From: Solea solea
Lineage: Eukaryota > Chordata > Actinopteri > Pleuronectiformes > Soleidae
Reading direction: 5' to 3'
DNA length: 64,000 bases
Assembly: GCF_958295425.1 (NCBI RefSeq)
Contig: NC_081142.1
Location: forward strand, 306,001 to 370,000
Shown here: positions 1-9,833 of the stretch, one piece after another
Layout: each line of letters begins with the position of its first letter
Numbering within the stretch: position 1 is the first letter of the stretch
The notes under the pieces: generated by a model
What the model was told of the DNA's origin: nothing
The model's database searches: none
What the model saw: only the letters and a program-made list of their open reading frames with translations
Position numbers and translations under genes: made by a program

Positions 1-419
1 ATGTTTTTTTATAGACTTGATTTGACGACATTTGAAAAAATAAAGTAGGAAATAAAAAAACATCAAAAAGATTGGCCCTAAAGAAAGAAAAGTTGATGTG
101 TCATGTAAAGACATCCAATAAAAAGGTGGAATTGACTCCTGACATTTGCTAATGATGGAGTCAACAACGTCGATGGCGAGACTGGAGTGGAGAAGCAAGC
201 AGCAGAAGGTGTTTAATAGTTTTCCTTCGGCCAACTGCAAAACTATTTTTCCCTTGAGGGACAATAAAGCTCTGAAGAGAACTGGACTCAAGAGAAGCGG
301 GGTGAACTGTAAAGTAGGTTGTCAAAATATTAAACAAATGTTCTCAGGGTAATTAAACGCAACAAAAGACAGTGCCTTGTTACAACAACATAATTAGTAC
401 TTAAAAACAAAACACTGAC
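1..419 (-). other. hdlbp: hdlbp intron sequence at window edge
   Basis: This follows the donor at 419-418. Reading the minus strand I see no KH12 exon, so the next coding exon is outside the window. Nothing else is recognisable. Confidence 0.7.
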
Positions 420-571
420 CTTCAGTGCTTCTATGGCAGCCTCGCACCGCTCTTTGCGGCCAGAAATCACGATCACGTCACACTTTTTGGGTGCATTTGG
501 ATCGACAGGCTCCTTCACTTCTCCATTTGCTTCTCCGTTCTCTTGAACGGGAGCATCTGCAGGAGGTGCCG
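420..571 (-). CDS. hdlbp: hdlbp exon, second half of KH11
   Basis: Acceptor TTTTTAG precedes 571 and donor GTCAGT follows 420. It begins with an Ala/Pro/Glu-rich loop (AAPPADAPVQENGEANGEV) and then the KH strand CDVIVISGRKERCEAAIEALK. With the upstream exon it forms KH11, whose core is interrupted by this acidic loop, as in human vigilin. Confidence 0.93.
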
Positions 572-3500
572 CTAAAAATAAAAATTAAAGTTAGAAAGGT
601 TTCTGTACAACTCCAAATTCAGGACTTTAACACTTATCCTTCTTCTTTACCTTGTGGGTCCTCACGCTCTGGGAACTTAATCTGTACGTTGTGATCTCTG
701 GTAATCTGCTGGATCCGTGAGCCCTTAGGACCCATGATGGAGCGGTGGAACTTTTGAGTAATCACACACTCCATAGTCACCTGAGCATCCTGCAAAAAGG
801 TGTTTGAGAGGAAGCAAAATCAGTTGGATTCCAAACAGACATGCAATAGACAACAACCTTCGTTAGACAAAACACTTTCTACTAACCAAGTCCTCAACGA
901 TCTCCTGCATGCGCTTCTTGGCTGCCTCCACACATTCTTTGGCTCCTTTGAGGGTGACCTTCTCACTCTGAGAACCAGTGCGAGGGAAGCTCACCATCAC
1001 GCCGCCATACTCGTCAGCAAGGTCCCTGAGCACTTGGCCACGGCGAGACACAAAGTAGCGATGGTGCTTGGGATCAACGCTCATCGTATCTTCAACAACA
1101 TTGTCCTGTGAAAGCAAACAAAAACGTTTCAGAGAACCAAAGGGTGTGAAATTAGATTATACTCATATATCCTGGATGTAATGATAACTCACTGACTGCA
1201 GGCAGTCGCACTAACACACATATGCCAGTAGAGTCAACCGATGCACAGACAATCAGGTTACAACCTTGTAAAAATCATGTCTGGCTCAGGCCAGGTTTAA
1301 AATTCTCTTCAGCTTGTTCTAATGGAGACTCACCAAACTCTTGATGAGGTGCTCCAGCTCCTTCTGAGCCTCCCGCACTGCCTCCTCAGTGCCAATCACA
1401 GTGATGAGCTCCTGGTCTTTATCCTCCGCGGTGGGGAAGATAATCCTCGCTCCGGTGCTGTCGCGGACCTTGCGGATGTTTCCACCACCTTTTCCGATCA
1501 GGAACTTGTGGTATTCCGGCTTGGCACGTAGCTCGGCAGTGTGGCTCTTTATTTGCTGGAAGAAAAAGGAAAAAATGCAAACTGTGTTATAAATAACAGC
1601 GATTGAAAGTTTAAGATCTTATGCTAAATGCAAGACCAATAAGGCACAGCAGCACAGCAGCACAGCAGCTCTTCACAGGCCCCCTCCTCAGCAAGGTCAA
1701 GAGAAGTTCAATATTCAACATTAATACCAACCTTCTCCTCTGCCAAACCAAGTAGTTGTTGCTTGGCTTTCTCTACGTCCTCCACGGGGCCTCGGATGGT
1801 GACCTTATCGATCCCTGAGCCCTCAGAGGGGAAGTGGATGTGGACGCCGCCACACTCCTCCATGATGGCGCGAACCAACCGGCCCTTGGTCCCAATCAAG
1901 GAGTTGTGCAGCTTGGAGGGAATGGAAACCTCCATCTCTGTGATGTTCGCCTGAACCCAATGAGACATTTATATTCAGACACGTTTGGATTCATTTGGAG
2001 GAGAGCAGAGCTGAAGCAGAAGTGATATATGATTTTATGTCGACTGTGGTGAATTTCCATGATCAGAATAATCACGAGAACATTGTTAGTAAGAATGTTT
2101 GATAAGCTTTTAAAAAGGACAAACGTCTGTATTTGACAGACAGAAGACTTCACCCCTTTCTGGTTATGAAACAAAGACATTTTATTTTTGCAGTTATCAA
2201 AACATTATTGTGAATTGCACTTATTGTGGTCAGCAAACTTGTGACTTTACATTTTCAATCCCACGTCAAATACAGAGAATCTCTGGGGATGGATGCGAGA
2301 ACACAAACGTCTGCAGAACTGGATATTCTCCTGCCAGCCCACTACTCACATCTGTGAGTATTTGAGTAAGCTCACATAAGACAGGAGGAGAAACTCTGGA
2401 GAATCCACAGTGTCCTGCCTCCTGCACGCTCGCCTGGATTCTCCAGAGATTCACCTGATGCAGTGAACGCAATCCAGCCAGACAGACAAGCTGCCGTTAC
2501 TTGTCGTATGTGAATGGCAAACTCTGGACATTGCCCTTGTGCATGCATTGCTCACCAGCTCCTTCTGAATTGCTAAGATGCGATTCCGCGCAGCCTCACA
2601 ATTCGCCTTCTTCCCGGTGATGATGATCATCTCGGAGTTGCTGTTCTCAGCGGGCAGATCAATTTTTGTGGTGGTTTCCTCCCGAATCTTAAAAATGAAT
2701 AAAGTCACAACTTTCATAGCAAACGTTTTGACAGAGTGACAGGGTGATTCAGCTGCGTATAACGACAGCTATGATTGCGGTACCTTCTTGATGTTTGAGC
2801 CTCCTTTTCCAATTATGTTTCTGTGGAACTGCTTGAAGATGGGGACTGAGACAGAGAAGCTGTTCTCCACCTGAGCAAAGGAACCACTGAAGATTAACAC
2901 ACAGCTGCACTCTGACATCCAGAGACTTTAATAGATAGTCTCTGGAGATAGAATTGGAAATAAAACCTAAATACTATTCACCATTTCAGCCACTATCTTC
3001 TGCATGAATTTGGCGCATTTTTCCACTTCAGTTCGTGGGCCCCTAAATTGAACGATGTCACTCTTCTGTGCTGGGTCGGGGAAATTGATGATGACCTGGA
3101 ACAAGCGTGAGAGTCAACGTGAGAATAAAAAAAAAAAAAAAAAAAAAAGAAGGACAACCCAGCAGCGCAAACCAACCAATATCAACAGTTTGAGACTCAC
3201 ATCTGGGAATTTGTCGCGCACTTCTTTTATTTTCTCCCCCTTTTGGCCAATGATGGCTCTATGAAAACGCTGTTCAATGATCAGGTCCTTTGTACGCTCG
3301 TTCTCCTGAAAGAGACAACGGTGTTTAGCAAAGCCAGCTCTAAATGCAGTCATCACCTTCTCGACTGTGAAGCTTGTACCAACCATGCGTGACGCAAGCT
3401 CAAGCAGCTCCTTCTTGGCTTCCAGTACACCCTGAGGATCCCCCTCGATGCGGATGAGGTTGCTCTTCTCATTATCAGGGGGGATGCGGACGGTCACCTT

Positions 3501-6500
3501 GTGCAGTTCTTTGATGCGGTTGACTGTGAATAAAATCAGTGAATGTAGTATTTAACAAAAGTGCCAAGGTTTTCACAGCCACAGCCTTTTGATGGCGACT
3601 CTGTACTTACTGTTACCGCCGCCTTTTCCAATCAGGTGCCGGTGGAATTTCGGATCCACGCTGATCTCCGCATAATCCATACGGCTTATCTGAAAAAAAT
3701 AATAATAAATATTATTTTATTATTATTATTATTATTATTAATAATAATAATAATGTTATTAATAATAATAATAATAATAATAATAATTAATTGCAAGATA
3801 TTACTTTTTATGGCAAAGCAAATTTGCATGCACAGATGTGTCTGTTGCCATCAGCAAAGGAGAAATTGACATCTTTACTACTCTGGTTCTCAGCTAACTA
3901 TGCGTCGTCAGCACTGACGAGAGGAAATAACTTTCGACTGAAATATTAGGTTCATTTGAAAAGATCCGAACAGACAGAACAGATTTATTGTCATGTTCCT
4001 TGGGGCAAAACTAATGGCAATTCAATACTCACCAAATCAGTTACGATGTCTTGAATCTGACTCTGCACCATCTGCACGTCTTTGGTGGGACCCTCCAGGG
4101 TGATTCTCTCCTCTCCCTCAGTGAACTCGATGTGCACCTACATGAAAAACAAAAGAAAGAGTGAATCAGAAGTAGGAACAAGGTGTTTAAAGCACTGTTA
4201 CTAAAAGTGTGATTCCACAGACCTTAGGCCACTGCTGGGTAATCTTGGCCAAGTTCTGCCCCTTCTTGCCAATAATGAAACGATGAAGCCAAGAGGGAGC
4301 CGATACCGAGGAAACAGTGTAGCTGTTTGCCTGTGTAGGGAAATTAAAGTTAGTAGCTTTCCAAAACAGTCACCTGTGTATGTTGTCATCAAAATATTTT
4401 TTTTCTACCTTGGCATAAACTTCAGTGAGAGCCTGGCCCAGACGGTCCGGCTCACCACGAAGGATGACAGTTTCTGAGCTGCTGTCGGATGGTGGGATTT
4501 CGACCGACACACCGGTTTTATCCAGGATTTCCTGGAGGGTGTTTCCCTTGGGGCCGATCACATACTTGTGCTGAGACTTCTTCACCTCCACCGCAATAGT
4601 GGTGGCATTCTTCTTCTGCAACAGAAAAGGATCGAGGTGTTAAGATCCACTATCCAATCTGTAAAAAAAAAAAAAACCCAAGGCACCGTCATTATAAATG
4701 TTTGACTAAAATGTCCAAACCTTGTCTTCATAGATCTTCTTGATCGCAGCCACAGCAAGGGCCACCTGCTCCTTTTCCCCAGTGATGACGATCTCGGTCT
4801 TGTTCACGCTGGGAGGGGGAACATTAATGCGGGCACCAGTCTCCTGCATCAACTCTCCTACCAGCTTGTTGTAGGCACCAGTGAGGAATGGATGGTACAC
4901 CTTATCAATGTTCACCCTCTCCACAGCACGCTTGTCCTGAAGCACGAGAGGGAAAATAAATACACACGGACCAACCATTCGCAAGTAAACGCTGAGAGAT
5001 ATCAAACATCTGTAAATCAGGGTTGTCATTTTTCCTCAAGAGGCCACGACCGTAATAACCTTTTTATACCGCTATTATTTTTAATTATGTATACATTTTG
5101 TACAGCAGCTACCTTGGCCAGGTCTTTTTCTTAAAGTGCAAACTTTGCAGGATTTTTAACAGCTTTATTGTGATGGTTAAATGTGTTGTTGCGGGGAGAT
5201 TGGGGGCTGTCTCCATTCCCCCTACTGTCTTAAGCCTTGCTTTACGGCCCCACCCAGCGCCGTTGAAAAAAGGACTAGCAAAGACTAGCAAGGTTCCACT
5301 TCAAGAGATTTTTAACCTCAAAAGGGACTCAATAGGGAAAACCTAAAAAGTTAATAAGAACATTTGGGAATGCGAAGTCATGCTGCATGCACGCAAATAC
5401 AAAATCAGAGAAGCCACATTACCTGCTCAGCAGAGATCAACAGGATCTCGTGCTTCGCCTTCTCCAGACCCTCCTTGGTGCCAGAGATCTTGATCTGGTT
5501 GCTGGGGTCGTCAGGTCGTGGGATTTGGATTTTGGTGGCGGTCTTAAGTTCAAGCTCCTGAAGCTTCTCCCCGCTCTTACCGATGACAAAACGGTGGTGC
5601 TCCTTGGGGATGGCAACAGAAGTTGTAGCCTGTTGTAGTTGTAATGATACACACTTATTAGTATATACTGCCCTTGAACTATAGATACTTCAAACCATCT
5701 GCCTTATGAATCATTTATTGAGAAATAAGGGTCTCTTTGACCTGAGTCTGCAGTCGGGACACAATCTCCTTGCGGGCCTTCATCACAGCGTCCAGTTTTC
5801 CGGAAACCATGATGGAGAGACCCTGATCTTTGGCCAAGGAGAGTTCCAGGTGGGCGCCGGTCCTGTTCATGATGTCAACACAGACCTTTGCTTGGTCTCC
5901 CTCCCCAAACTGGTTGATGTCCTTGTACTTGCGCTCTTCGAGTGGCACATGGAAAACCTAGCAAAAGTAGAAAACATTAATTTTCCATCATTTACTTAGG
6001 TAAATATGTTGAGACCCCACACTTCTGAGAGATGGTGAAGGCCTTTCTGCTAAATTTAAAGGAGACATATTATATCCTATTTCTCCAAGTTAAAATAGTT
6101 CCCTGGTGTCCTAATGAACATGTCTGTGACATGCTTTGGTCAAAATACCATAAGGATGAAGCACCATAGCAGTTTAATAACCCTGCTAAACCCGCCCCTT
6201 TCAGAATGCTCGGTTTTGTGCCTGGTCCCTTTATATGCAAATGAGACACAGGCAAACACACGCCCACTTCTTCCAGGGGGTTTCTGATTTGTCCTTTTTA
6301 CTGTGCTCACTCGCTCAGCTCCTGCTCGCTCAGCTCCTGCTCGCTCAGCTCCTGCTCGCTCAGCTCCATTCCTCTCCCCCTCCCTCCACTAGTTCTCTGA
6401 CAATATCAACATGGCAGCGAGAGTGTCGTCACAGGAAGTGACGTCCGACACAAGGATCAAGCCGAACACTGTCCAACTGTAAATCAGTTAAAAACACTTA

Positions 6501-7641
6501 GGGACAGCACCGCTGACCGCCACCGCTGATCGCTGCATAAACTGCTGCTGTATGTGACTGTATCAGACTGAGTCTGTGCTCCGGTCATGGAGGACGTACT
6601 GAACTAATATGTTTAATTAGGACGTGTCAGAATGGTCAGTTATGAGCTCTATTTGAGCTTTTCTTAAACATGTGTGTGTTTGAACGTCGGTGAAATACGT
6701 TCGCTGACTAAATACAGCGACCGCTGGCCGCAGTCTGATGTGAAGTGGTGCGAACACACGGACACACGTTTGCTGACTTTATCCGGCACATTAGCTTCAT
6801 ATATAAAATCCTCTGAGGCTGGAAGTTTGTGTAAAACACTGTGCTCCACTGTGCAGCCACCAACAGCACACTTGTCCCTCCGCGTTGACATAATACCGCT
6901 CTTCCTCCCTCGCCGGCATTTTATGGAGCTAAGGTGGAGCTAAGGTGGAGCTAAGGTGGAGCTAAGGTGGAGCTAAGGTGGAGCTCTCCAAGTAAACTTA
7001 CTGGTGGGGTGGTAACATTCGCGGTGAAATGTGCATGCTGCTGTCATAAGGCGCAGGGAATTCAACATGGCGTGTTTTATCGCCTATACTTACACTAAGG
7101 GGGACCACGAAAAAAGGACTGAGTATTCTTTTTCCACACTTTGGCGACTGGTAGGGCCTCCAGAGTCCCAAATATAAGTATTAAAATGATTAAAAAGTTG
7201 ATTTTGCATAATATGTCCCCTTTAACAACACAAACTGAAGAATGTGGAAATCATAACACAAATTACTGATGAATACTCCACATTAGGATTTGAATGAAAT
7301 TACCTGGGTGATAATAGAGGACTTGAGAGGACGGATCTTGGATGTCCAGACAGTTTCCTGGGTCCCCTCAGGAGATGCCGCCTTCTCGGGCAGAGGAGGG
7401 AAGGCATCCTTGTAGGTAGGAAGGGCATCTTCCTCCTCTACACCACTGGGTCCTGCCACAGCAGCTGAACACAAAAAAAGACAGAGTAAATCCCCCAATG
7501 GCTTGATTTCCGTGTTGTACAAATCGCAGTGGAGCAGTAACCAGTTAAATCCAACATACACTCACCACCCTTCTGCTCTGGCAAGAGCCCACTGCGGTGC
7601 TCATTGAAGCTTTCCTGCGTAAGTACTGCGACTGAGCTCAT
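420..7641 (-). CDS. hdlbp: Vigilin (HDLBP), multi-KH RNA-binding protein, partial at 3' end
   Basis: The family is a cytoplasmic, ER- and ribosome-associated RNA-binding protein that binds many mRNAs and tRNAs through tandem KH domains. Seventeen coding exons read right to left: 7641-7566, 7464-7304, 5957-5742, 5629-5423, 4936-4721, 4615-4409, 4330-4223, 4137-4033, 3689-3611, 3523-3384, 3305-3201, 3095-2982, 2870-2784, 2687-2556, 1950-1732, 1555-1334, 1105-887, then 789-651 and 571-420. All have AG/GT borders and compatible phases. The start is the ATG at 7641 giving MSSVAVLTQESF, the family N-terminus; a TTG two codons earlier is not needed. About 968 residues are encoded, covering an N-terminal region and KH1-KH11. 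Human vigilin has 14 KH domains in about 1268 residues, so the last three lie left of this window. No disruption was seen. Whether this is the a or b teleost paralogue cannot be told here. Confidence 0.96.
651..789 (-). CDS. hdlbp: hdlbp exon, first half of KH11
   Basis: Encodes DAQVTMECVITQKFHRSIMG and the GPKG loop of KH11 (GxxG). It ends in phase 1 with CAAG, completing an Ala codon with the next exon (139 + 152 = 291 nt, 97 codons). Confidence 0.94.
887..1105 (-). CDS. hdlbp: hdlbp exon, KH10
   Basis: A single 219-nt phase-0 exon encodes one KH unit, DNVVEDTMSVDPKHHRYFVS onward. The usual GxxG loop is replaced by RRGQ, as in human vigilin. It ends at EIVEDL before donor GTTAGT. Confidence 0.95.
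1334..1555 (-). CDS. hdlbp: hdlbp exon, KH9
   Basis: A 222-nt phase-0 exon encodes QIKSHTAELRAKPEYHKFLI and a GKGGG loop. It ends HLIKSL before donor GTGAGT. A complete KH domain in one exon. Confidence 0.95.
1732..1950 (-). CDS. hdlbp: hdlbp exon, KH8
   Basis: A 219-nt phase-0 exon encodes ANITEMEVSIPSKLHNSLIG with the GTKG loop and MEECGGVHIHFP. It ends LLGLAEEK before the donor. Near-identical to human KH8. Confidence 0.95.
2556..2687 (-). CDS. hdlbp: hdlbp exon, second half of KH7
   Basis: Encodes IREETTTKIDLPAENSNSEM through AIQKEL, then donor GTGAGC. Phase 0 at both ends, 44 codons. Confidence 0.94.
2784..2870 (-). CDS. hdlbp: hdlbp exon, first half of KH7
   Basis: An 87-nt exon too short for routine ORF detection. 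It encodes VENSFSVSVPIFKQFHRNII and the GKGG loop, ending NIKK at donor GTACCG. Confidence 0.93.
2982..3095 (-). CDS. hdlbp: hdlbp exon, second half of KH6
   Basis: A 114-nt phase-0 exon encoding VIINFPDPAQKSDIVQFRGP through KIVAEM. Acceptor TTCCAG, donor GTGAAT. Confidence 0.93.
3201..3305 (-). CDS. hdlbp: hdlbp exon, first half of KH6
   Basis: A 105-nt phase-0 exon: ENERTKDLIIEQRFHRAIIG with the GQKG loop, ending RDKFPD at donor GTGAGT. A poly-A/poly-T run (3127-3148) lies in the following intron. Confidence 0.94.
3384..3523 (-). CDS. hdlbp: hdlbp exon, second half of KH5
   Basis: A 140-nt exon completing an Ile codon split across the intron. It encodes NRIKELHKVTVRIPPDNEKS through LLELASRM, then donor GTTGGT. 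Adds up in frame with the 79-nt exon upstream. Confidence 0.94.
3611..3689 (-). CDS. hdlbp: hdlbp exon, first half of KH5
   Basis: A 79-nt exon encoding ISRMDYAEISVDPKFHRHLI and the GKGG loop. Donor GTAAGT splits the Ile codon after one base. Confidence 0.93.
4033..4137 (-). CDS. hdlbp: hdlbp exon, second half of KH4
   Basis: A 105-nt phase-0 exon: VHIEFTEGEERITLEGPTKD through DIVTDL. Acceptor TGTAG, donor GTGAGT. Confidence 0.93.
4223..4330 (-). CDS. hdlbp: hdlbp exon, first half of KH4
   Basis: A 108-nt phase-0 exon: ANSYTVSSVSAPSWLHRFII and the GKKG loop, ending QQWPK. Acceptor ACACAG, donor GTCTGT. Confidence 0.93.
4409..4615 (-). CDS. hdlbp: hdlbp exon, KH3
   Basis: A 207-nt phase-0 exon encoding one KH unit, KKNATTIAVEVKKSQHKYVI with the GPKG loop, through LTEVYAK. 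Very close to human KH3. Confidence 0.95.
4721..4936 (-). CDS. hdlbp: hdlbp exon, KH2 (degenerate GxxG)
   Basis: A 216-nt phase-0 exon: DKRAVERVNIDKVYHPFLTG then AYNKLVGELMQETGARINVP. The GxxG loop is replaced by GAYN, as in human (GPYN), so this domain probably has weak or no nucleic-acid contact through the loop. Confidence 0.95.
5423..5629 (-). CDS. hdlbp: hdlbp exon, KH1
   Basis: A 207-nt phase-0 exon: ATTSVAIPKEHHRFVIGKSG with the GKSG loop, then the IQIPRPDDPSNQIKI strand, ending LLISAEQ. Donor GTAATG. Confidence 0.95.
5742..5957 (-). CDS. hdlbp: hdlbp exon, N-terminal KH-like region
   Basis: A 216-nt phase-0 exon: VFHVPLEERKYKDINQFGEG through SRLQTQ. It has the length and strand pattern of a KH unit but no GxxG loop. 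Human vigilin has the same segment before KH1. Confidence 0.94.
6308..6366. repeat. 15-bp tandem repeat, about 4 copies
   Basis: The unit CGCTCAGCTCCTGCT is repeated head to tail inside the TTAA-flanked element. Confidence 0.85.
6664..6891 (-). pseudogene. THAP-type zinc-finger fragment inside transposon
   Basis: A 75-codon ORF from a real ATG contains CAVGGC (C-x4-C), then VCSHHF (C-x2-H-F) and a C-terminal SPTF, matching the C2CH layout of the THAP DNA-binding domain. The conserved Trp between the cysteine pair and the CxxH pair is not visible, and no transposase catalytic region follows. Most likely the N-terminal remnant of a transposase, not a host gene. Confidence 0.55.
6926..6985. repeat. 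11-bp tandem repeat
   Basis: The unit AAGGTGGAGCT is repeated about five times, near the right end of the TTAA-flanked element. Confidence 0.85.
7304..7464 (-). CDS. hdlbp: hdlbp coding exon 2
   Basis: A 161-nt exon encoding AAVAGPSGVEEEDALPTYKD and the conserved PPLPEKAA and KIRPLKSSIITQ, matching the low-complexity N-terminal region of vigilin. Acceptor TTCAG, donor GTAATT. It completes a split codon with the first coding exon (76 + 161 = 237 nt). Confidence 0.95.
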
Positions 7642-7681
7642 GGTCAAAATCCCACGCTAAACACAGAGTCCGAGTGTGCCA
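7566..7681 (-). CDS. hdlbp: hdlbp first coding exon with start codon
   Basis: Acceptor GGTTTTAG precedes 7681, with 40 nt of 5' UTR, then ATG at 7641 giving MSSVAVLTQESFNEHRSGLL. Donor GTGAGT follows 7566. The coding part is 7566-7641. Confidence 0.93.
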
Positions 7682-9761
7682 CTAAAACCAAAGATAACAA
7701 AGGGTGTCGTTATAAAGTCTTTAGTACAGGTTTGAAACAAAAATATATGACAGAGAAAATCACATCATTATGAATGCATGATTAAAAAAATAATAATTCA
7801 AGGAATGTCAGTCTGTCCGTCAGTCTGTCTGTCTGTCTGTCTGTCTGTCTCCAAGGACAAGGGGAAATGGGCAGTGACACAAAATTGTGAAAATGAACAC
7901 CGTTAGTATGGGTGTTTAATCACTTAAAATCAAAAATGGTTTGCTTTTCATCGCTGCTTTTGAGCATCCACTTTCTACAGCAGCCCAGACAGATGAAGCA
8001 TTTCACTTTGTTTTTTTATTCACATAAAATGTCAAATGGTTCACTCGACAGGCTTCAAACTAGGCAGGGGTGTGCACTGCCAACTTTGAGAATTGTTTGG
8101 ATAAGAAATATAAGCGATACCGGTGAAATTGTGACAGACATATCATTAGACAGGCCACAGAGAGAGGATAAGAGTCAGTGGAAGTCTGAGATGGGAGTAC
8201 TGCTCTAACGAATGATACTCTTGTATAATAATATGCTGTAATTGCTACAGTTGATACAGTTACCGTATTACAAGTTTATTTTGCATTCATGGATTTGATC
8301 CAGCTCACATCTGTCATCATTACGAGTCTCAGTCAAGTAGAGCTGCAACTAACGATTATTTTCATAATCGATTAAAAAATGTCAATTGGTGTTCGTCAAA
8401 CCTGGAAATGATGATGTTCTCAAATATTTTGTTTTGTCTACAAACCAAAATGATTCACTGTTAATGATTTTTTTGTTATCCAGAGCAAAGAAATTAAGAA
8501 AATATTCACATTTAAGAAGCTTAAACAATCGGAAATCTTGTTTTAATCATGAAACAAAGCTTCAAACTGATTATTCGATTATCAAAATAGTTTTCGATTC
8601 ATTTAGTAATCGATTAATAAATCGATTAATTGTTTCAGCTCTACAGTCAAGTGACTCAATCAGAAGTGAACCATAGGTGAAACAATTAATCGCTAATTAT
8701 TGAGATGATCAAATAATTTGAGTACTTGTTTTGATTTATGAAAGTGATTTCAGTTTGTTGAATATGAATATTGTCTGTGTCTTTGTTCTTCTAAGACAGT
8801 AAAACTGATCCGATCCGAGTTCAGGAGTGACAAGAAAAGCTTGTAATCAGATCACGTCTGTCATTACAGTTAAAACTAGATAAAAACAAAAAGGTCTGAG
8901 TTTGATGCAATCAGGTTTGACACGGTACATGAGCTTATCAAGCGTGGACTTTGGGAGTTTCATCATTATCTAATCTATTTTAATCAGAAGAAGTCCTGTG
9001 TTTCATAGAACCACACTTCTCCTCACATTTATGTCATTGCCACGTTTACCTGTACCAACCATCTGACAGTGGGGCAGGGCTACAGCCAAAGTACAAGTGT
9101 TTTGAAACCGGTTTGGCTTCTGTTCTACTGTCTTTGTCCAGGGGCAGTTCCAAGAACTGAAGCTAGGGGAGTAGGCTCCAGGGCTAAGAGGATTTCACTT
9201 CGCTGACCCCCTCAGTATGTCCACACTGGACAGGATTATAGCAAAATAGAAATAAGCCCATCCACAGAAAACTCAAGTAACCTGTGTGGGATCTTTGAAG
9301 CTAAAAAGAGACTCTACAGATAAATAAATCAGAGTTAAATAAATGTTTTAAGTGAATAAAATGTTGCTTATTTCTGCTTTTAGAAAGGGGGATAAAAACA
9401 AATCTGTACTCAGAATAAAGCTGGATTTAACTTGAACTTCAACGAGTTGTGTCCCTGTTTCCACAAACAATATCTGGCAAACAAAAAGAGTTCAGCATCC
9501 ATTTTTTTGGGGTGGATGGAGACAAAGAATACCCACGAAGCAAATGAAAGAAACTCACTAAAATGTTAAGCATTGTGAACCGTGGATGTCAGTGTAGCAG
9601 AGCATCTGTGCCCCCTTAACACAGTAGAGGACACACTGAGTGGCCCCTTAAAAAACATTTCAGAAATTTGCTGTGGTTGACTTTATAATAAATACAATGC
9701 TGCTGAGATTTAATGAGTTCCACTAACTACAGAGAATAATTGGAGCTGATTATTTACTTAC
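7682..9761 (-). other. hdlbp: hdlbp intron between 5' exons
   Basis: No coding sequence is seen. It holds a GTCT/GTCC tetranucleotide run near 7812-7850, an hAT-like MITE (8338-8643) and otherwise AT-rich unique-looking sequence. Confidence 0.6.
8338..8643 (+). mobile_element. hAT-like MITE copy 1
   Basis: Ends TAGAGCTG and CAGCTCTA are inverted repeats. The flanks 8330-8337 and 8644-8651 are an identical 8-bp CAGTCAAG target duplication, the hAT hallmark. No transposase is present. The same family occurs at 27099-27462 and 32313-32632. Confidence 0.9.
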
Positions 9762-9833
9762 CAGCTAAATGGTCAGTTACCAGATAATCCGTCCTGTAAA
9801 GATGGAAGTTCCCGTCAGCCTGCCAGCTTTTGC
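9762..9833 (-). other. hdlbp: Candidate non-coding 5' UTR exon of hdlbp
   Basis: On the minus strand acceptor CTATTCAG precedes 9833 and a strong donor GTAAGTA follows 9762, giving a 72-nt exon. It lies between the promoter-proximal donor at 12976 and the coding exon acceptor at 7682. Splice signals only; no transcript evidence. Confidence 0.45.

Larger units (their letters stand above)
6056..7225 (-). mobile_element. TTAA-flanked DNA transposon remnant with THAP fragment
   Basis: Inverted ends start AGGAGACATATTAT at 6060 and, on the minus strand, AGGGGACATATTAT at 7221. Each is flanked by TTAA (6056-6059 and 7222-7225), giving a 1162-bp body. Inside, the minus strand encodes a THAP-like zinc-finger fragment (6664-6891). 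TTAA target sites plus a THAP domain fit the Kolobok superfamily; piggyBac also uses TTAA but lacks THAP. Two short tandem repeats lie inside (6308-6366, 6926-6985). It sits in an hdlbp intron and is non-autonomous. Confidence 0.75.

Noticed and set aside
7639..7647. Start at an upstream TTG for vigilin
   Set aside because: The ATG two codons later gives the conserved MSSVAVLTQESF N-terminus and no non-AUG start is needed.
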